Assembly: GCF_030070105.1 (NCBI RefSeq)
Contig: NZ_JASJOO010000002.1
Span: 310,001 to 374,000 of the forward strand
Length of the DNA stretch: 64,000 nucleotides
Direction of reading: 5' to 3'
Origin: Bermanella sp. WJH001
GTDB lineage: Bacteria; Pseudomonadota; Gammaproteobacteria; Pseudomonadales; Oceanobacteraceae
Shown piece by piece: positions 31,701 through 41,898 of this stretch (position 1 is its first letter; the number at the start of each line of letters is the position of its first letter). Made by a program: the position numbers and the translations under genes. The notes under the pieces were generated by a model. It made no database searches. It had not been told where the DNA came from and was given only the letters and a program-made list of their open reading frames with translations.

Positions 31701-31977
31701 CGAATATAAAGAAGAATTACCTTCATTAGATGATGCGGTTGATGGGGATGACTTCCCACCACTAGGTGATCTTGATGATATTGATCTTGATAATTTAGAT
31801 AGTGACCTAGACTTCTTAAGTGGCACTGATGAAAGTGAAACTAAATTAGATTTAGCGCGAGCCTATATTGATATGGAAGATCAAGACGGTGCTCGAGAAA
31901 TCCTCCAAGAGGTTTTGGAGGAAGGCACAGATGAGCAGAAGCAAGAAGCGACGAAGCTCATGGATGGTTTAGTGTAA
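28756..31977 (+). CDS. fimV: FimV, polar hub/peptidoglycan-binding protein
   Basis: 1073-residue bitopic protein. It has a signal sequence (1-24), a FimV N-terminal domain (about 25-135, starting GMGDIELESALNQPLDARI), a LysM peptidoglycan-binding domain (about 195-255), a coiled coil (about 335-380), one TM helix (about 467-487) and a very long Asp/Ser/Glu/Leu-rich acidic tail in the cytoplasm. It ends in a FimV C-terminal TPR motif (about 1030-1073, LDLARAYIDMEDQDGAREIL). In Pseudomonas and Vibrio it organises the pole (type IV pili, chemosensory and flagellar proteins). Its position between asd and truA is the pseudomonad one. The strand opposite the acidic tail contains a long open frame that is only a composition artefact. 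Confidence 0.95.
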   Translation: MLRKLAIAIAASGAMMSATNVLALGMGDIELESALNQPLDARIKLLKASELEDWEMKPNLASTDEFEKSGVEHVFFLNNLQFAIERSGDDVYVHVTSNQAVVEPFLNFLVQVDWPNGRLLREYTLLLDPPVFNEEPTEPVRPAQVDGYAQDDMADESMALPGTAPSAMAPASSAPSVEKMVQEAPKAKPQAEPKESVYKVRANDTLWEVAIRTRANRSISPQQAMLAIQDLNPNAFINGNINRLKKNQVLRVPDEQQMLSRTFDEAVSEVALQNQATAKRKAQLDATRKDAAMQRDDKLSGAQLKLLAGGEATTDNERSASGQVSAKTAGDQSKLEKDLSITLENLDKTTRENQELRSRLDSLEEQINTLQRLINLKDEQMVALQSGMAAKPVKPVIDAQKPKEAATTESKDLNFADATNKAKEVEDKTPLKAEAPKKVETPKPKPVLAAPVEEEFDPIAFVMDNPPVLGVGLGALLLALLGINYARKRKEKAEEEKETQGFDSQDPLDDVSLGDDFNEDFSSEEQEGDLDLGGFNEGDLSDFEDDNSDAGLLGDSQSNDQSEDVLGEVDVYLAYNRLEPARALLEKTIESQPSRMDLRVKMVEVLSSMDDSEALAEHVEFINVNGSEEDKISVSQFQSGGASDEVNEDFAMDFGLDDDLTQNDDSLSLDTLETDISLNEESSDLDFDLDGLELSGSDDLETDLEFGSDLDVSLGDDLESTNDLSLDFNTSDDTETDLDISLDESDDSSSMDFDLSDFESSADSEVSLDDIEEPTDLELDPSLDTLSLDASDDEIDLDLSESDLGESQDSELKFELDDESDEANSLDFELSDSESVDIPKLSSSDDLDDLSFESSEGSDEFALDLEAEVKLDSGDLELGSLDENNEDFEFSSLESDAADDALPEFEENLSFDEEEMDLPELTDEISSDLDSELESLAGDDIELPTLETPTDDLDELPELDDDFDLAVASPSEELESAEEVAAEYKEELPSLDDAVDGDDFPPLGDLDDIDLDNLDSDLDFLSGTDESETKLDLARAYIDMEDQDGAREILQEVLEEGTDEQKQEATKLMDGLV

Positions 31978-32001
31978 GTAAAGCATTTTGCTTAACATTA
32001 C

Positions 32002-32037
32002 CCCGAGTATGGAGACATGCTCGGGTTTTGTTTTTTT
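32002..32037 (+). terminator. intrinsic terminator of fimV
   Basis: CCCGAG/CTCGGG stem extended by three weaker pairs, 6-nt loop, followed by TTTTG and seven T. It lies just before the truA start. Confidence 0.88.
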
Positions 32038-32048
32038 AGGTAGTAGGT

Positions 32049-32879
32049 ATGACAGAAGAACAACCCGTTCAGCGTTGGGTTGCTGGTGTGGAATACAACG
32101 GCGCTCGCTTTAAAGGGTGGCAAAAGCAAAAGCATCACCCAGGCCCTAGTGTTCAAGAATCCCTTGAGGTGGCCATTTCTGAGGTGGCAAATCATCAGGT
32201 TAATGTGGTTTGTGCGGGTAGAACAGATGCGGGCGTACACGCCAGTGCTCAGGTGATACATTTTGATAGTCCTTCGGTGCGGAGTGATCGTGGCTGGAAA
32301 ATGGGTATCAATACCAAATTACCGGATGGAATATGTGTAAATTGGGTGCAGCCCATTAGTAGCGATTTTCATGCTCGCTTTAGTGCAGTAGCTAGGCGAT
32401 ATCGTTATTTCATCATGAATAAACCCGTTAAACCGGGGTTGATGCATGACCAAGTAACTTGGTGGCGACAACCATTGGATGCGGACAAGATGCATGAGGC
32501 GGCCCAAGCCTTATTAGGTGAGCATGACTTTACCTCGTTTCGAGCGCGAGACTGTCAGGCTAATCACCCAAGGCGAACCATGAAAGACATTAGTGTTAAA
32601 CGCATGGGAGACTGGGTGATGTTGGAGGTATGCGCTAATGCGTTTTTATATCATATGGTTCGCAATATAGCGGGTGTGCTTCTGCCTATTGGTCACGGCT
32701 CCAAATCAGTTGAATGGTGCAAACAGGTCTTAGAAGCAAAAGATCGCACCAAAGCTGGGGTGACGGCTCCAGGTGAGGGGTTATATTTTGTGGATGTGGA
32801 ATACCCCGAGTATCCCGACCTGCCTATTGATCATAAGGGCCCTTCATTTTATGAACTTATGCAAATGAATAAATCATGA
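32049..32879 (+). CDS. truA: tRNA pseudouridine(38-40) synthase
   Basis: Modifies U38-U40 of the anticodon arm. 276 residues. Catalytic Asp lies in [11 protein letters not shown] (about 60), with a second conserved block [10 protein letters not shown]. It overlaps trpF by 4 bases (ATGA), so the two are translationally coupled. Begins 12 bases after the fimV terminator T-run. Confidence 0.97.
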   Translation: MTEEQPVQRWVAGVEYNGARFKGWQKQKHHPGPSVQESLEVAISEVANHQVNVVCAGRTDAGVHASAQVIHFDSPSVRSDRGWKMGINTKLPDGICVNWVQPISSDFHARFSAVARRYRYFIMNKPVKPGLMHDQVTWWRQPLDADKMHEAAQALLGEHDFTSFRARDCQANHPRRTMKDISVKRMGDWVMLEVCANAFLYHMVRNIAGVLLPIGHGSKSVEWCKQVLEAKDRTKAGVTAPGEGLYFVDVEYPEYPDLPIDHKGPSFYELMQMNKS

Positions 32880-33505
32880 TGAAACGAACTCGCGTAAAAG
32901 TCTGTGGTATTACCCGTGTTGAAGATGCGCTAGCTGCGGTTGATGCTGGGGCTGATGCAATTGGCTTGGTTTTTTATGAACCAAGTCCTCGTTATGTGCG
33001 TATAGAACAAGCAAGAGAGATAGCTGCAGCAGTTCCTGCTTTTGTCTCTGTGGTGGCGTTATTCGTAAATGCACAGGCCCAGCAGGTGCAAGAGACTTTG
33101 AATAGCGTTAGAATAGATTTACTTCAATTCCATGGTGACGAAGAAAATGACTTTTGCAGTCAATTCCAGCGCCCCTTCATTAAAGCCCAGCGTGTCCGGC
33201 AAGCGTCGGATGTGGTGGCGTCGAGCTTGCGGTTCCCAGACGCATTGGGAATTCTGCTAGACAGCTATAAGCCTGGTGTACCTGGTGGTACAGGTGAGAC
33301 CTTTGATTGGTCCATGATTCCAGCAAACCAAACCAAACCTTTAATACTCGCAGGGGGGCTAACCCCTGATAATGTGGCTTTTGCAATTGAGCAAGTTCAG
33401 CCGTTTGCCGTGGATGTGAGCGGTGGTGTTGAGCAAGCAAAAGGCATTAAAGACCCTGCGAAAATAGATGCATTTTTAAGTGAGGTATATCGTGTCAACA
33501 ACTGA
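32876..33505 (+). CDS. trpF: phosphoribosylanthranilate isomerase
   Basis: TIM-barrel enzyme of tryptophan synthesis. 209 residues. Catalytic Cys in VKVCGITR and Asp in VDVSGGVE are present. Two consecutive ATG codons open the gene. It overlaps truA at its start and trpB at its end. Confidence 0.97.
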   Translation: MMKRTRVKVCGITRVEDALAAVDAGADAIGLVFYEPSPRYVRIEQAREIAAAVPAFVSVVALFVNAQAQQVQETLNSVRIDLLQFHGDEENDFCSQFQRPFIKAQRVRQASDVVASSLRFPDALGILLDSYKPGVPGGTGETFDWSMIPANQTKPLILAGGLTPDNVAFAIEQVQPFAVDVSGGVEQAKGIKDPAKIDAFLSEVYRVNN

Positions 33506-34724
33506 TAAGACAGCGATTGATCTTAAAGCGGTAACCATGTTGCCAACTAAAACCGGTCACTTTGGCCCTTATGGCGGTCGGTTTGTTTCTGAAACATTGA
33601 TGGCGGCCCTTGATGATTTAACAGAGTTGTATGATCGTCTAAGCCAGGACCCTGAGTTTCAAAAAGAATACGACTACGACTTGGCTCACTATGTGGGTCG
33701 TCCTTCACCTTTGTATTTTGCAGAGCGCTTAACTGAAAAGGCCGGTGGTGCAAAAATTTATTTAAAACGTGAAGACTTGAACCACACTGGTGCTCATAAG
33801 GTAAACAACACCATCGGGCAGGCCTTATTAGCGAAGTATACAGGCAAGCCAAAGGTGATTGCTGAAACCGGTGCTGGCCAGCACGGTGTGGCCACGGCGA
33901 CCGTTGCTGCGCGTCTGGGTTTGCAGTGTACCGTATTTATGGGTGCAACAGATGTTGAGCGTCAAAAGCTGAATGTTTATCGCATGCGTTTACTTGGCGC
34001 AGAAGTCATACCTGTCACCTCTGGTACTGCCACATTAAAAGACGCCATGAATGAAGCCATGCGTCATTGGGTCACTAACGTAGATGATACGTTTTATATC
34101 ATTGGCACAGCGGCTGGTCCTCACCCATATCCAAAACTTGTGCGTGATTTCCAATCTATTATTGGTCGTGAAACCAAGCGTCAATCAATGGAGCATGAAG
34201 GTCGTTTGCCAGATGCGGTTGTGGCTTGTGTCGGTGGTGGATCAAATGCAATTGGTATGTTTTATCCATTTATCGAAGATGAATCAGTAGCTATGTATGG
34301 GGTTGAAGCGGGCGGTCATGGTTTAGATGGCAATGACCACGCTGCACCATTATGTAAAGGCAAGCCGGGCGTACTTCACGGTAATCGTACTTACTTAATG
34401 GAAGATGAAAACGGACAAATCATGGGTACGCATTCTGTATCTGCAGGTTTGGATTACCCAGGCGTAGGGCCTGAGCATTCTTACTTAAAAGATATAGGCC
34501 GTGTGAATTACGTTGCCGCTACCGATCAGGAAGCACTTGATGCGTTTCATACCCTAACCGAAATTGAAGGCATTATGCCTGCTTTAGAGTCAAGTCATGC
34601 CGTGGCGTATGCCATGAAACTTGCGGCAACAATGGATAAAGATCAAATTGTTGTGGTGAATTTATCTGGTCGTGGTGATAAAGATATTCATACCGTAGCA
34701 GGGCTCGACGGTATCGAAATATAA
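33492..34724 (+). CDS. trpB: tryptophan synthase beta chain
   Basis: PLP enzyme joining indole and serine. The PLP lysine is in HTGAHKVNN, and the phosphate loop is [13 protein letters not shown] 33492 is chosen: GAGG at 33482-33485 is 6 bases upstream, and it gives 410 residues. A GTG at 33480 and an ATG at 33537 (starting [10 protein letters not shown]) are alternatives. The start overlaps trpF by 14 bases. Unusually, 262 bases separate it from trpA. Confidence 0.95.
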   Translation: MSTTDKTAIDLKAVTMLPTKTGHFGPYGGRFVSETLMAALDDLTELYDRLSQDPEFQKEYDYDLAHYVGRPSPLYFAERLTEKAGGAKIYLKREDLNHTGAHKVNNTIGQALLAKYTGKPKVIAETGAGQHGVATATVAARLGLQCTVFMGATDVERQKLNVYRMRLLGAEVIPVTSGTATLKDAMNEAMRHWVTNVDDTFYIIGTAAGPHPYPKLVRDFQSIIGRETKRQSMEHEGRLPDAVVACVGGGSNAIGMFYPFIEDESVAMYGVEAGGHGLDGNDHAAPLCKGKPGVLHGNRTYLMEDENGQIMGTHSVSAGLDYPGVGPEHSYLKDIGRVNYVAATDQEALDAFHTLTEIEGIMPALESSHAVAYAMKLAATMDKDQIVVVNLSGRGDKDIHTVAGLDGIEI

Positions 34725-34761
34725 TTAATTGGAGCTAGCTGCATTATTAATGCTGCGTTAA

Positions 34762-34815
34762 AAGATCGCTCAGGTTTGTCATTTATGGATTATAAATCCG
34801 CACCTTTGCGATCTT
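34762..34815. repeat. long imperfect hairpin between trpB and trpA
   Basis: AAGATCGC (34762-34769) pairs with GCGATCTT (34808-34815). Inside, AGGT pairs with ACCT, and a GGATT-ATA-AATCC hairpin forms the tip. Nested, bulged stems of this kind suit a folded RNA element or a small palindromic mobile repeat. The rest of the 262-bp spacer holds another small hairpin (GGCCAC-CTT-GTGGCC, 34908-34922) and the heptamer repeat. No gene is seen there. Confidence 0.55.
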
Positions 34816-34944
34816 GTGCCTTGCCTTGCCTTACCGGCTTCGCTAACGCTCCATACTCAATGACGATTGTAAAAACTTTGAATTGATTCAGAGTTTGATT
34901 TGTACGAGGCCACCTTGTGGCCGATCTTAAAGAATTAAAATTAG

Positions 34945-34972
34945 CGTCCGGCGTCTGACACCAGACATCCGA
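34945..34972. repeat. tandem heptamer repeat upstream of trpA
   Basis: Four 7-mers: CGTCCGG, CGTCTGA, CACCAGA, CATCCGA. Same unit and period as the repeat before leuB, 15 bases upstream of the trpA ATG. Confidence 0.7.
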
Positions 34973-34986
34973 CTAGGAATAGAAAA

Positions 34987-35790
34987 ATGAATCGTGTAGA
35001 TCAATGTTTTGTCGATTTAAAAGCGGCAGGCAAAAAAGCGCTTATACCATTTATTACAGGTGGTGATCCAAAACCGAATTTGACGGTCGAATTAATGCAC
35101 ACATTGGTTGATAGTGGTGCTGATATTATTGAGCTGGGTGTGCCTTTCTCTGATCCAATGGCAGACGGCCCAACAATACAGCTAGCGTGTGAGCGTGCTT
35201 TAAAACATAACACCAGCTTAAAAGATATTTTAGGTATGGTTAAAACGTTCCGTGAAACCAACAGTAAAACCCCAGTGGTGTTAATGGGGTATTTGAATCC
35301 AGTCGAAGTAATGGGTTATGAAAAGTTTGCAAAGCTTGCCAGTGAATCGGGTTTAGATGGTGTTTTGGTAGTTGATATGCCACCAGAAGAATCTGAAGAA
35401 CTGGCAGGTTACTTTAAAGAACATGACTTGAAACTTGTATTTTTAATGGCGCCAACGACGCCAGATGCTCGTGCCAATATTATCTGCTCCCATGGTTCTG
35501 GCTACTTGTACTATGTATCTGTGAAAGGGGTGACAGGCTCCGCCGCTTTGGATATTGATGATGTAAAAGCCAACCTAGATCGCATTCGCACCAAAACTCA
35601 GCTGCCATTAGGCGTTGGCTTTGGTATAAAGGATGGTAAAACCGCAGCGGCTGTAGCCAATGTTGCAGATGCTGTTATTGTGGGCAGTGCGTTGGTTCGT
35701 TGTATTGAAGAAAATGAACATGAACCAGAAGTTATCAAGCAGCGTTTATCTGCATTGATGACTGAAATGCGCACAGCCATGGACGCATAA
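34987..35790 (+). CDS. trpA: tryptophan synthase alpha chain
   Basis: TIM-barrel subunit that releases indole from indole-3-glycerol phosphate and passes it to TrpB. 267 residues. Catalytic Glu and Asp are in [16 protein letters not shown] (about 49 and 60). It is set apart from trpB by a 262-bp spacer with repeats, and accD follows 20 bases after its stop. Confidence 0.97.
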   Translation: MNRVDQCFVDLKAAGKKALIPFITGGDPKPNLTVELMHTLVDSGADIIELGVPFSDPMADGPTIQLACERALKHNTSLKDILGMVKTFRETNSKTPVVLMGYLNPVEVMGYEKFAKLASESGLDGVLVVDMPPEESEELAGYFKEHDLKLVFLMAPTTPDARANIICSHGSGYLYYVSVKGVTGSAALDIDDVKANLDRIRTKTQLPLGVGFGIKDGKTAAAVANVADAVIVGSALVRCIEENEHEPEVIKQRLSALMTEMRTAMDA

Positions 35791-35810
35791 TCGATAATTA
35801 GGGTGAGCCT

Positions 35811-36668
35811 ATGAGTAACTGGCTAGATAAAATTGTTCCAGCCAGCATCAAAGCGACTACGCAGGCAAAAGCGAGCCAAGTACCAGAAGGTCTTTGGACT
35901 CGCTGCCCTGATTGTCAAACGGCATTATATCAAGCGGATTTAGAGCGTAATTTAAATGTGTGTGATAAATGCCAATACCACTTCCGTATTTCTGCTCGCA
36001 GACGATTGCATTTGATTCTTGATGTTGAGCCTAGAACAGAACTATTCGCCGATGTTGAGCCTGTCGATAAATTAAAATTTCGTGATTCTAAAAAATATAA
36101 GGATCGCCTTTCTTCTGAGCAAAAAAAGACATCTGAAAAAGATGCTTTGATTGTTATGGAAGGCAAAATTAAGACGCTACCTGTCATTGCCTGTGCGTTT
36201 GAATTTTCGTTCATGGGTGGGTCAATGGGGCAGGTGGTGGGTGAGAAATTTGTATTGGCTTGTGAAAAAGCATTGGCAGAGCGAGTGCCATTAGTTTGCT
36301 TTGCAGCCAGTGGCGGGGCGCGCATGCAAGAAGCATTGTTTTCACTGATGCAAATGGCAAAAACCAGCGCGGCCATAGAAAAACTTAAGCAAAATAAAAT
36401 ACCGTATATTTCTGTTTTAACTGATCCTGTTTATGGTGGTGTGAGTGCCAGTTTGGCAACATTGGGTGACATTGTTATTGCCGAGCCAAAAGCATTGATT
36501 GGTTTTGCTGGCCCGCGGGTAATTGAGCAAACCGTACGCGAAACATTACCAGAGGGTTTTCAAAGAAGTGAATTTTTATTAGAACACGGCATGTTAGATA
36601 AAGTTGTGAGTCGTGAAAATCTTCGCCCAACCATTAAACGTTTGTTGCAGTTGTTAATGTCTTCATGA
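35811..36668 (+). CDS. accD: acetyl-CoA carboxylase carboxyltransferase beta subunit
   Basis: Transfers the carboxyl group from biotin to acetyl-CoA in fatty-acid synthesis, together with AccA. 285 residues. The N-terminal four-cysteine zinc ribbon is CPDC...CDKC (about 27-49), followed by the crotonase-like core. GGTGAG precedes the ATG. It overlaps folC by 4 bases. Confidence 0.97.
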   Translation: MSNWLDKIVPASIKATTQAKASQVPEGLWTRCPDCQTALYQADLERNLNVCDKCQYHFRISARRRLHLILDVEPRTELFADVEPVDKLKFRDSKKYKDRLSSEQKKTSEKDALIVMEGKIKTLPVIACAFEFSFMGGSMGQVVGEKFVLACEKALAERVPLVCFAASGGARMQEALFSLMQMAKTSAAIEKLKQNKIPYISVLTDPVYGGVSASLATLGDIVIAEPKALIGFAGPRVIEQTVRETLPEGFQRSEFLLEHGMLDKVVSRENLRPTIKRLLQLLMSS

Positions 36669-37954
36669 AAAAGAATTTAGATCAGTGGCTCGCTTTTCTT
36701 GAGTCAAATCATCCTACTGAAATTGATATGGGTTTAGAGCGTGTGCAAACCGTTGCACAAAGATTAAACCTTTTAAAGCCGGCGCCATTAACACTATTAG
36801 TGGCAGGCACAAATGGTAAGGGTTCAACTGTTACCATGTGTAGTAGTATTTTAAATGTCACTGGCATGAATGTAGGCAGTTATATGAGCCCACATTTACA
36901 TGTATACAATGAACGTGTACGCATTAATGGTCAGCCTGTGGCTGATGAGCTGATCATAGAAAGCTTCGAAAAAATTGACGAGGCACGTGCCGAAATTAGC
37001 CTTACTTATTTTGAGGTGGGCACATTGTCTGCTCTGTATATTTTTAAAAAAGCCAAAGTGGATGCGGCGGTTTTAGAAATTGGCTTGGGTGGGCGTTTAG
37101 ATGCGGTCAACATTGTTGAGCCTAATGGAGCTGCTGTTACCAGTATTGGTTTAGATCATCAAGATTGGCTGGGCAGTGATATAAATAGTATTGCGTATGA
37201 AAAAGCGGGTGTGTATCGAGCTTTTCAGCCAGCTATTTGTGGGGAGCGTAATCCACCTTCACGATTAATCGAGCATGCTAAAAGTTTAGATGCCAACTTG
37301 TTAATTAAGGGTCGTGACTTTGATTTTAAACGCACTGGCGATAAATGGTCTTGGCAGGGCGTTGCTGCTGATGGTCAAGCGTTAAACTTTGTTGATTTGA
37401 CGTTGCCTGCATTACCTATTGAAAATGCATGTACTGCTTTACAGTTACTGATTCAAGTGTGTCCAATGTTAACTCTTGATGAAATTAATCTTGGTTTACA
37501 AAATGCGCAGTTAGGTGGGCGATTACAGCAGTTTGCATATCCGTATTCGGGGATTCTGGATGTAGGTCATAACCCTCAGGCTGCTAAGTTGTTAAATGAG
37601 CACCTAGTTTCTCAACCCATCAAAGGTAAGCGATACGCACTTCTGGCCATGCTAAAAGACAAAGATGCATTAGCGGTTGCGCAAAGTATGCCTGGTATTG
37701 ATAAGTGGTATTTAGCAGGGCTAGATGGGTATCGCGGTCAAACTTGCCATGAGCTTGGCAATAAAGTCAGTGGTGTGATTGAAGTATCAGGTAAGTATGA
37801 AACCGTTGCTGATGGTCTTGATGGCCTGAAAGATATTATAACCAACCAAGATCAGGTCATTGTATTTGGTTCGTTTTTAACCGTGGCGGCTGCACAGCAA
37901 TGGCTCGACACATTGGGTGCTCAGTTGCAATCAAATGCAGAAGTTGAAGGGTAG
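36665..37954 (+). CDS. folC: dihydrofolate/folylpolyglutamate synthase
   Basis: Bifunctional Mur-ligase-like ATPase adding glutamate to dihydropteroate and folates. 429 residues. P-loop GTNGKGST (about 48), [14 protein letters not shown] and the C-terminal domain [10 protein letters not shown] are present. ATGA junction with accD; the SPOR gene follows 4 bases after the stop. Confidence 0.97.
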   Translation: MKKNLDQWLAFLESNHPTEIDMGLERVQTVAQRLNLLKPAPLTLLVAGTNGKGSTVTMCSSILNVTGMNVGSYMSPHLHVYNERVRINGQPVADELIIESFEKIDEARAEISLTYFEVGTLSALYIFKKAKVDAAVLEIGLGGRLDAVNIVEPNGAAVTSIGLDHQDWLGSDINSIAYEKAGVYRAFQPAICGERNPPSRLIEHAKSLDANLLIKGRDFDFKRTGDKWSWQGVAADGQALNFVDLTLPALPIENACTALQLLIQVCPMLTLDEINLGLQNAQLGGRLQQFAYPYSGILDVGHNPQAAKLLNEHLVSQPIKGKRYALLAMLKDKDALAVAQSMPGIDKWYLAGLDGYRGQTCHELGNKVSGVIEVSGKYETVADGLDGLKDIITNQDQVIVFGSFLTVAAAQQWLDTLGAQLQSNAEVEG

Positions 37955-37958
37955 TTAG

Positions 37959-38501
37959 ATGGATGAAGGGTTAAAACGTAAATTGGTGGGAGCAGGGGTG
38001 TTGGTGGCCGTTGCGATTGTTGTGTTGCCGCAACTATCCACTACCGCTGGTGATGCGTCCTATCTTGCTAAAAGTGTCCCCATTGAATCAAATATACCTG
38101 ATATGAGCATGCCTTTACCGAAGTCACTGGCAATTCCCATGTCTCAGCCTTCAGAAGTGGCAATGAATACCCCTGAAGCGGTCACTCAAACGGATATAAA
38201 AGTCGATCAGCAGACGCTTAAGTTAAAAGCGTTCCAAAAGCCGGTGCTTGAAAATACGGGCCAATCTGTTGTGTGGCACATCCAAGTGGGGAGTTTCTCT
38301 AAAGCCAGTAATGCATTTGAGTTAAGAGATAACTTGCGAAAGGCAGGTTATGCCGCATTTGAAGCAGTCTCTAAGGACGGGGCTTATACACGGGTGTTTG
38401 TTGGGCCTAGTACACAAAAGCAGCAACTTGAAGAGCAAATGCTGGCTATAAAACAAGCATTTAAGATTCAAGGGCAATTAGTTGTCTTTGAAGACCAATG
38501 A
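37959..38501 (+). CDS. SPOR-domain (DedD-like) inner-membrane protein
   Basis: 180 residues: a short cytoplasmic start, one TM helix (about 9-27), a proline-rich periplasmic linker, and a C-terminal SPOR domain (about 104-178, WHIQVGSFSKASNAFELRDNL). SPOR domains bind denuded septal peptidoglycan. The position between folC and cvpA is that of dedD in E. coli and pseudomonads, so a cell-division role is likely. Confidence 0.9.
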   Translation: MDEGLKRKLVGAGVLVAVAIVVLPQLSTTAGDASYLAKSVPIESNIPDMSMPLPKSLAIPMSQPSEVAMNTPEAVTQTDIKVDQQTLKLKAFQKPVLENTGQSVVWHIQVGSFSKASNAFELRDNLRKAGYAAFEAVSKDGAYTRVFVGPSTQKQQLEEQMLAIKQAFKIQGQLVVFEDQ

Positions 38502-38507
38502 TTCCCT

Positions 38508-38535
38508 TTGCGCTTGGAATTCCCTTTGTTAGAAT
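38508..38535 (+). promoter_or_regulatory. sigma-70 promoter of cvpA-purF
   Basis: TTGCGC (38508-38513), 16-base spacer, TAGAAT (38530-38535). It directly abuts the hairpin at 38536. Confidence 0.6.
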
Positions 38536-38564
38536 GCGCCCTTTCCTCAAGGGCGCTCGTTTTT
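38536..38564 (+). terminator. intrinsic terminator after the SPOR gene, abutting the cvpA promoter
   Basis: GCGCCCTT-TCCTC-AAGGGCGC perfect 8-bp stem followed by TCGTTTTT. It ends the folC/SPOR transcript. It begins at the base after the -10 box of the next promoter. Confidence 0.75.
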
Positions 38565-38601
38565 ATGTACTACAAAACGGCTCAAAATAACGGACTTTAA
38601 T

Positions 38602-39105
38602 ATGCTCATAATTGATTGGGTCATATTGGCCGTTGTATTGATATCTGCTCTTATCAGCATTAAACGTGGTTTTGTTAAAGAGATGCTGTCCCTTTCCAGC
38701 TGGATCGCTGCATTTGTTATTGCACGAATATTCAGCGGTCATCTTGATGTATTGTTGGTCAAATGGATTGAAACCCCTTCAGCGCGCTATGGTGCCGCTT
38801 TTGCCATATTGTTTGCGGCGACTTTGATAGTAGGGGCTATGATTAATAATTTAGTAGGCGAATTAGTTAAAGTGACAGGGCTTGCCGGCACTGATCGCAT
38901 ATTTGGTATTGTATTTGGTGTGGCCAGAGGTCTGATCTTAGTGACGGCTGCCATATACGGGCTACAAATGACTGCCTTTAGTGCAGACCCTTGGTGGAAA
39001 GAGTCTGCATTAATACCGCATTTTGAATTAATGGTGTCTTGGTCAAAGAATATCTTGCCAGGCGCTGCTGAAACCCTTCTGACACTGGGTAAATCCAGTG
39101 ACTAA
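38602..39105 (+). CDS. cvpA: CvpA family membrane protein
   Basis: 167 residues, four TM helices, beginning LIIDWVILAVVLISALISIKRG as in the family. Needed for colicin V production in E. coli and for envelope-stress resistance; its molecular role is not settled. Always next to purF in this group, here 23 bases upstream. Confidence 0.94.
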   Translation: MLIIDWVILAVVLISALISIKRGFVKEMLSLSSWIAAFVIARIFSGHLDVLLVKWIETPSARYGAAFAILFAATLIVGAMINNLVGELVKVTGLAGTDRIFGIVFGVARGLILVTAAIYGLQMTAFSADPWWKESALIPHFELMVSWSKNILPGAAETLLTLGKSSD

Positions 39106-39128
39106 AATTGTATTAAAGAGGTAACGCC

Positions 39129-40643
39129 ATGTGTGGCATTGTTGGTTTGGTTGCTAAGAGCAATGTGAATCAGGCGCTGTATGATGCTCTAACGGTTTTG
39201 CAGCACCGTGGTCAGGATGCCGCGGGTATGGTGACGTGTGACTCTGGTCGTTTTTACTTACGTAAAGATAATGGCTTAGTGAAAGACGTTTTCCGTACTC
39301 GCCACATGCAGCGTCTGGTTGGCAATATGGGTATTGGCCATATTCGCTATCCAACTGCAGGTAGCTCAAGTTCGGCGGAAGCACAGCCTTTTTATGTGAA
39401 TAGCCCTTACGGTATTGTGCTGGCCCATAACGGCAATTTAACGAACACTCAAGATTTAGTAAAAGACGTGTATCGTGAAGACTTGCGTCACGTAAATACC
39501 AACAGTGACTCTGAGGTATTACTGAATATCTTTGCCCATGAGCTTCAGGAGCAAAAGAAATTAAAACCAACGGCGCAAGATGTATTTGATGCTGTAAAGC
39601 GTGTACATAAACGTATTAAGGGCGGTTACGCTGTTATTGCCATGCTAGCGGGTTATGGCGTGGTGGGTTTCCGTGACCCAAATGGTATTCGTCCTGCTGT
39701 ATTTGGTAAGCGTACTACAGACAAAGGCGATGAATACATGATCGCCTCTGAAAGTGTTGCCCTTGATGCCCTAGACTTTGAATTGGTTCGAGATATTGAG
39801 CCAGGTGAAGCTATTTTTATTGATGTTGATGGTAATCTGCATACGCAACAATGTGCTGAGAACCCTAAGCTGACGCCTTGTATTTTTGAGCATGTGTATT
39901 TTGCTCGCCCTGACTCCATCATTGATAAAATCAGCGTATATAAAGCTCGTTTGAAAATGGGTTCACGTTTGGCTGAGAAAATTTTACGCGAACGTCCTGA
40001 TCATGATATTGATGTTGTTATCCCAATTCCTGATACAAGTCGTAGTTCAGCGGTAGAATTGGCAAATCATTTGGGCGTGAAATACCGTGAAGGTTTTATG
40101 AAAAACCGTTACATCGGTCGTACCTTTATCATGCCAGGTCAGCAGCAGCGTAAAAAATCTGTGAAGCAGAAACTGAATGCGCTTGATCTAGAATTCCGCG
40201 GTAAAAATGTTTTGCTGGTTGATGACTCAATTGTGCGCGGTACTACGTGTGAGCAAATCATTGAAATGGCACGTGAAGCTGGTGCTAAGAAAGTGTATTT
40301 TGCCAGTGCGGCCCCAGAAGTACGTTTCCCTAATGTGTATGGCATTGATATGCCAGCTAAGGAAGAACTGATTGCTCATGGCCGTACGGTTGAAGAAATT
40401 CAAAAAGAAATCGGTGCAGACTGGTTGATCTATCAAGATCTAGACGACTTGATCGAAGCGACCTGCGACGGTGCTGATGTTAAATATGATTTTGATTGCT
40501 CAGTGTTTAACGGTGAATATGTCACTGGTGATATTGATGAAAAATATCTAGATAACTTGCAAGCGTTACGAAATGACGCAAACAAGAAACAAGATATTGA
40601 AAATAGCATCATTGATTTGCACAACGATGACGATGTTGAATAG
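39129..40643 (+). CDS. purF: amidophosphoribosyltransferase
   Basis: First step of purine synthesis: PRPP + glutamine to phosphoribosylamine. 504 residues. The Ntn glutaminase begins MCGIVG, with Cys2 as the nucleophile after Met removal; [10 protein letters not shown] follows. The phosphoribosyltransferase domain has the PRPP loop [13 protein letters not shown] (about 361). GAGG precedes the ATG. Confidence 0.97.
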   Translation: MCGIVGLVAKSNVNQALYDALTVLQHRGQDAAGMVTCDSGRFYLRKDNGLVKDVFRTRHMQRLVGNMGIGHIRYPTAGSSSSAEAQPFYVNSPYGIVLAHNGNLTNTQDLVKDVYREDLRHVNTNSDSEVLLNIFAHELQEQKKLKPTAQDVFDAVKRVHKRIKGGYAVIAMLAGYGVVGFRDPNGIRPAVFGKRTTDKGDEYMIASESVALDALDFELVRDIEPGEAIFIDVDGNLHTQQCAENPKLTPCIFEHVYFARPDSIIDKISVYKARLKMGSRLAEKILRERPDHDIDVVIPIPDTSRSSAVELANHLGVKYREGFMKNRYIGRTFIMPGQQQRKKSVKQKLNALDLEFRGKNVLLVDDSIVRGTTCEQIIEMAREAGAKKVYFASAAPEVRFPNVYGIDMPAKEELIAHGRTVEEIQKEIGADWLIYQDLDDLIEATCDGADVKYDFDCSVFNGEYVTGDIDEKYLDNLQALRNDANKKQDIENSIIDLHNDDDVE

Positions 40644-40653
40644 AGAAATTTAA

Positions 40654-41856
40654 GTGGCTGATAATAAACGTTACAACTCTCAATTAGATGGTGCCGAATT
40701 CGCAACACTTGCCGTGCGGGCAGGTTATGAACGTACGCAAGAGCACGAACATAGTGAAGCTATGTTTCTAACATCAAGCTATGTGTTTGGTAATGCTCAA
40801 GAGGCGGCTGCGGTATTTGCCGGTGATGAAGAGGGTAACGTTTATACTCGTTACACTAACCCCACTGTTCGTACATTTGAACAGCGCTTAGCTGCTCTAG
40901 AAGGGGCACAACAGTGTGTGGCCACGGCATCTGGTATGTCGGCTATATTCTCAATGATTCTAGCGTTGTTGAATCCTGGTGATCATATTGTGTCGAGCCG
41001 TAGTATTTTTGGCTCAACCAATGTGCAGTTTAAAAAATACGTAAGCAAGCTGGGAATTACCGTTGATTACGTATCTTTAACGGACATAAATGAATGGCGC
41101 GACGCTATAAAAGACAATACTAAATTGTTTTTTTTAGAGTCACCTTCTAACCCTATGAATGAAGTAGGGGATCTAGCCGCACTGGTTGAATTAGCGCACA
41201 GTAACGATATTTTAGTAGCCGTTGATAATTGCTTTTGTACACCTGCATTACAACAGCCATTAAAATACGGTGTGGATGTGGTTATTCACAGTGCAACTAA
41301 ATTCATTGATGGTCAAGGTCGCACATTGGGTGGTGCGGTTTTAGGTAGCCATGAATTAATGGAAGAAGTTGTCGGCGTGTTGCGCTCGGTTGGTCCAACC
41401 ATGAGTCCATTTAATGCATGGGTCATGCTAAAAGGTTTAGAAACGTTAAAGCTTCGAATGAAGGCTCATAGTGAAAATGCAATGGCGTTAGCGCTTTGGT
41501 TAAAAGATCAGCCTAGCGTAAATGCCGTGCATTACGCGGGTTTGCCTGAGCATCCTCAACATGAACTGGCAAAATCCCAACAAAAAGACTTTGGCGGCGT
41601 TTTAGCGTTTGAAGTGTCAGGTGGAAAAGAAGCGGCTTGGTCTGTCATTGATAGTACGCGCATGTTTTCAATTACGGCTAATCTTGGTGATGCAAAAACC
41701 ACGATTACCCATCCTGCTACGACAACCCATTGTCGAGTTGATCCTGCTGACCGTGAACGTGCTGGTATTACAGATGGATTGATTCGTATTGCTTGTGGCA
41801 TCGAAGACATCGAAGACATTAAGCGTGATCTGTCTTTTGGTTTGAGCCGTATCTAA
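40654..41856 (+). CDS. metZ: O-succinylhomoserine sulfhydrylase
   Basis: PLP-dependent direct sulfhydrylation to homocysteine, the pseudomonad route of methionine synthesis that bypasses cystathionine. 400 residues with a GTG start. The PLP lysine is in SATKFIDGQG (about 210), plus YTRYTNPTV and VDNCFCTPALQQP. Resemblance to the MetZ branch and its place after purF favour this over MetB/MetC. Confidence 0.94.
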   Translation: MADNKRYNSQLDGAEFATLAVRAGYERTQEHEHSEAMFLTSSYVFGNAQEAAAVFAGDEEGNVYTRYTNPTVRTFEQRLAALEGAQQCVATASGMSAIFSMILALLNPGDHIVSSRSIFGSTNVQFKKYVSKLGITVDYVSLTDINEWRDAIKDNTKLFFLESPSNPMNEVGDLAALVELAHSNDILVAVDNCFCTPALQQPLKYGVDVVIHSATKFIDGQGRTLGGAVLGSHELMEEVVGVLRSVGPTMSPFNAWVMLKGLETLKLRMKAHSENAMALALWLKDQPSVNAVHYAGLPEHPQHELAKSQQKDFGGVLAFEVSGGKEAAWSVIDSTRMFSITANLGDAKTTITHPATTTHCRVDPADRERAGITDGLIRIACGIEDIEDIKRDLSFGLSRI

Positions 41857-41898
41857 AAATTATAAAAAATTAGCCAATTTTGCATGGGAGTTTTGCTA

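Noticed and set aside
30666-31826. 386-codon open frame on the minus strand inside fimV
   Set aside because: It is opposite the Asp/Ser/Glu-rich tail; such codon bias leaves the reverse frame open and gives a Ser/Lys-rich low-complexity product. No ribosome site or family resemblance.
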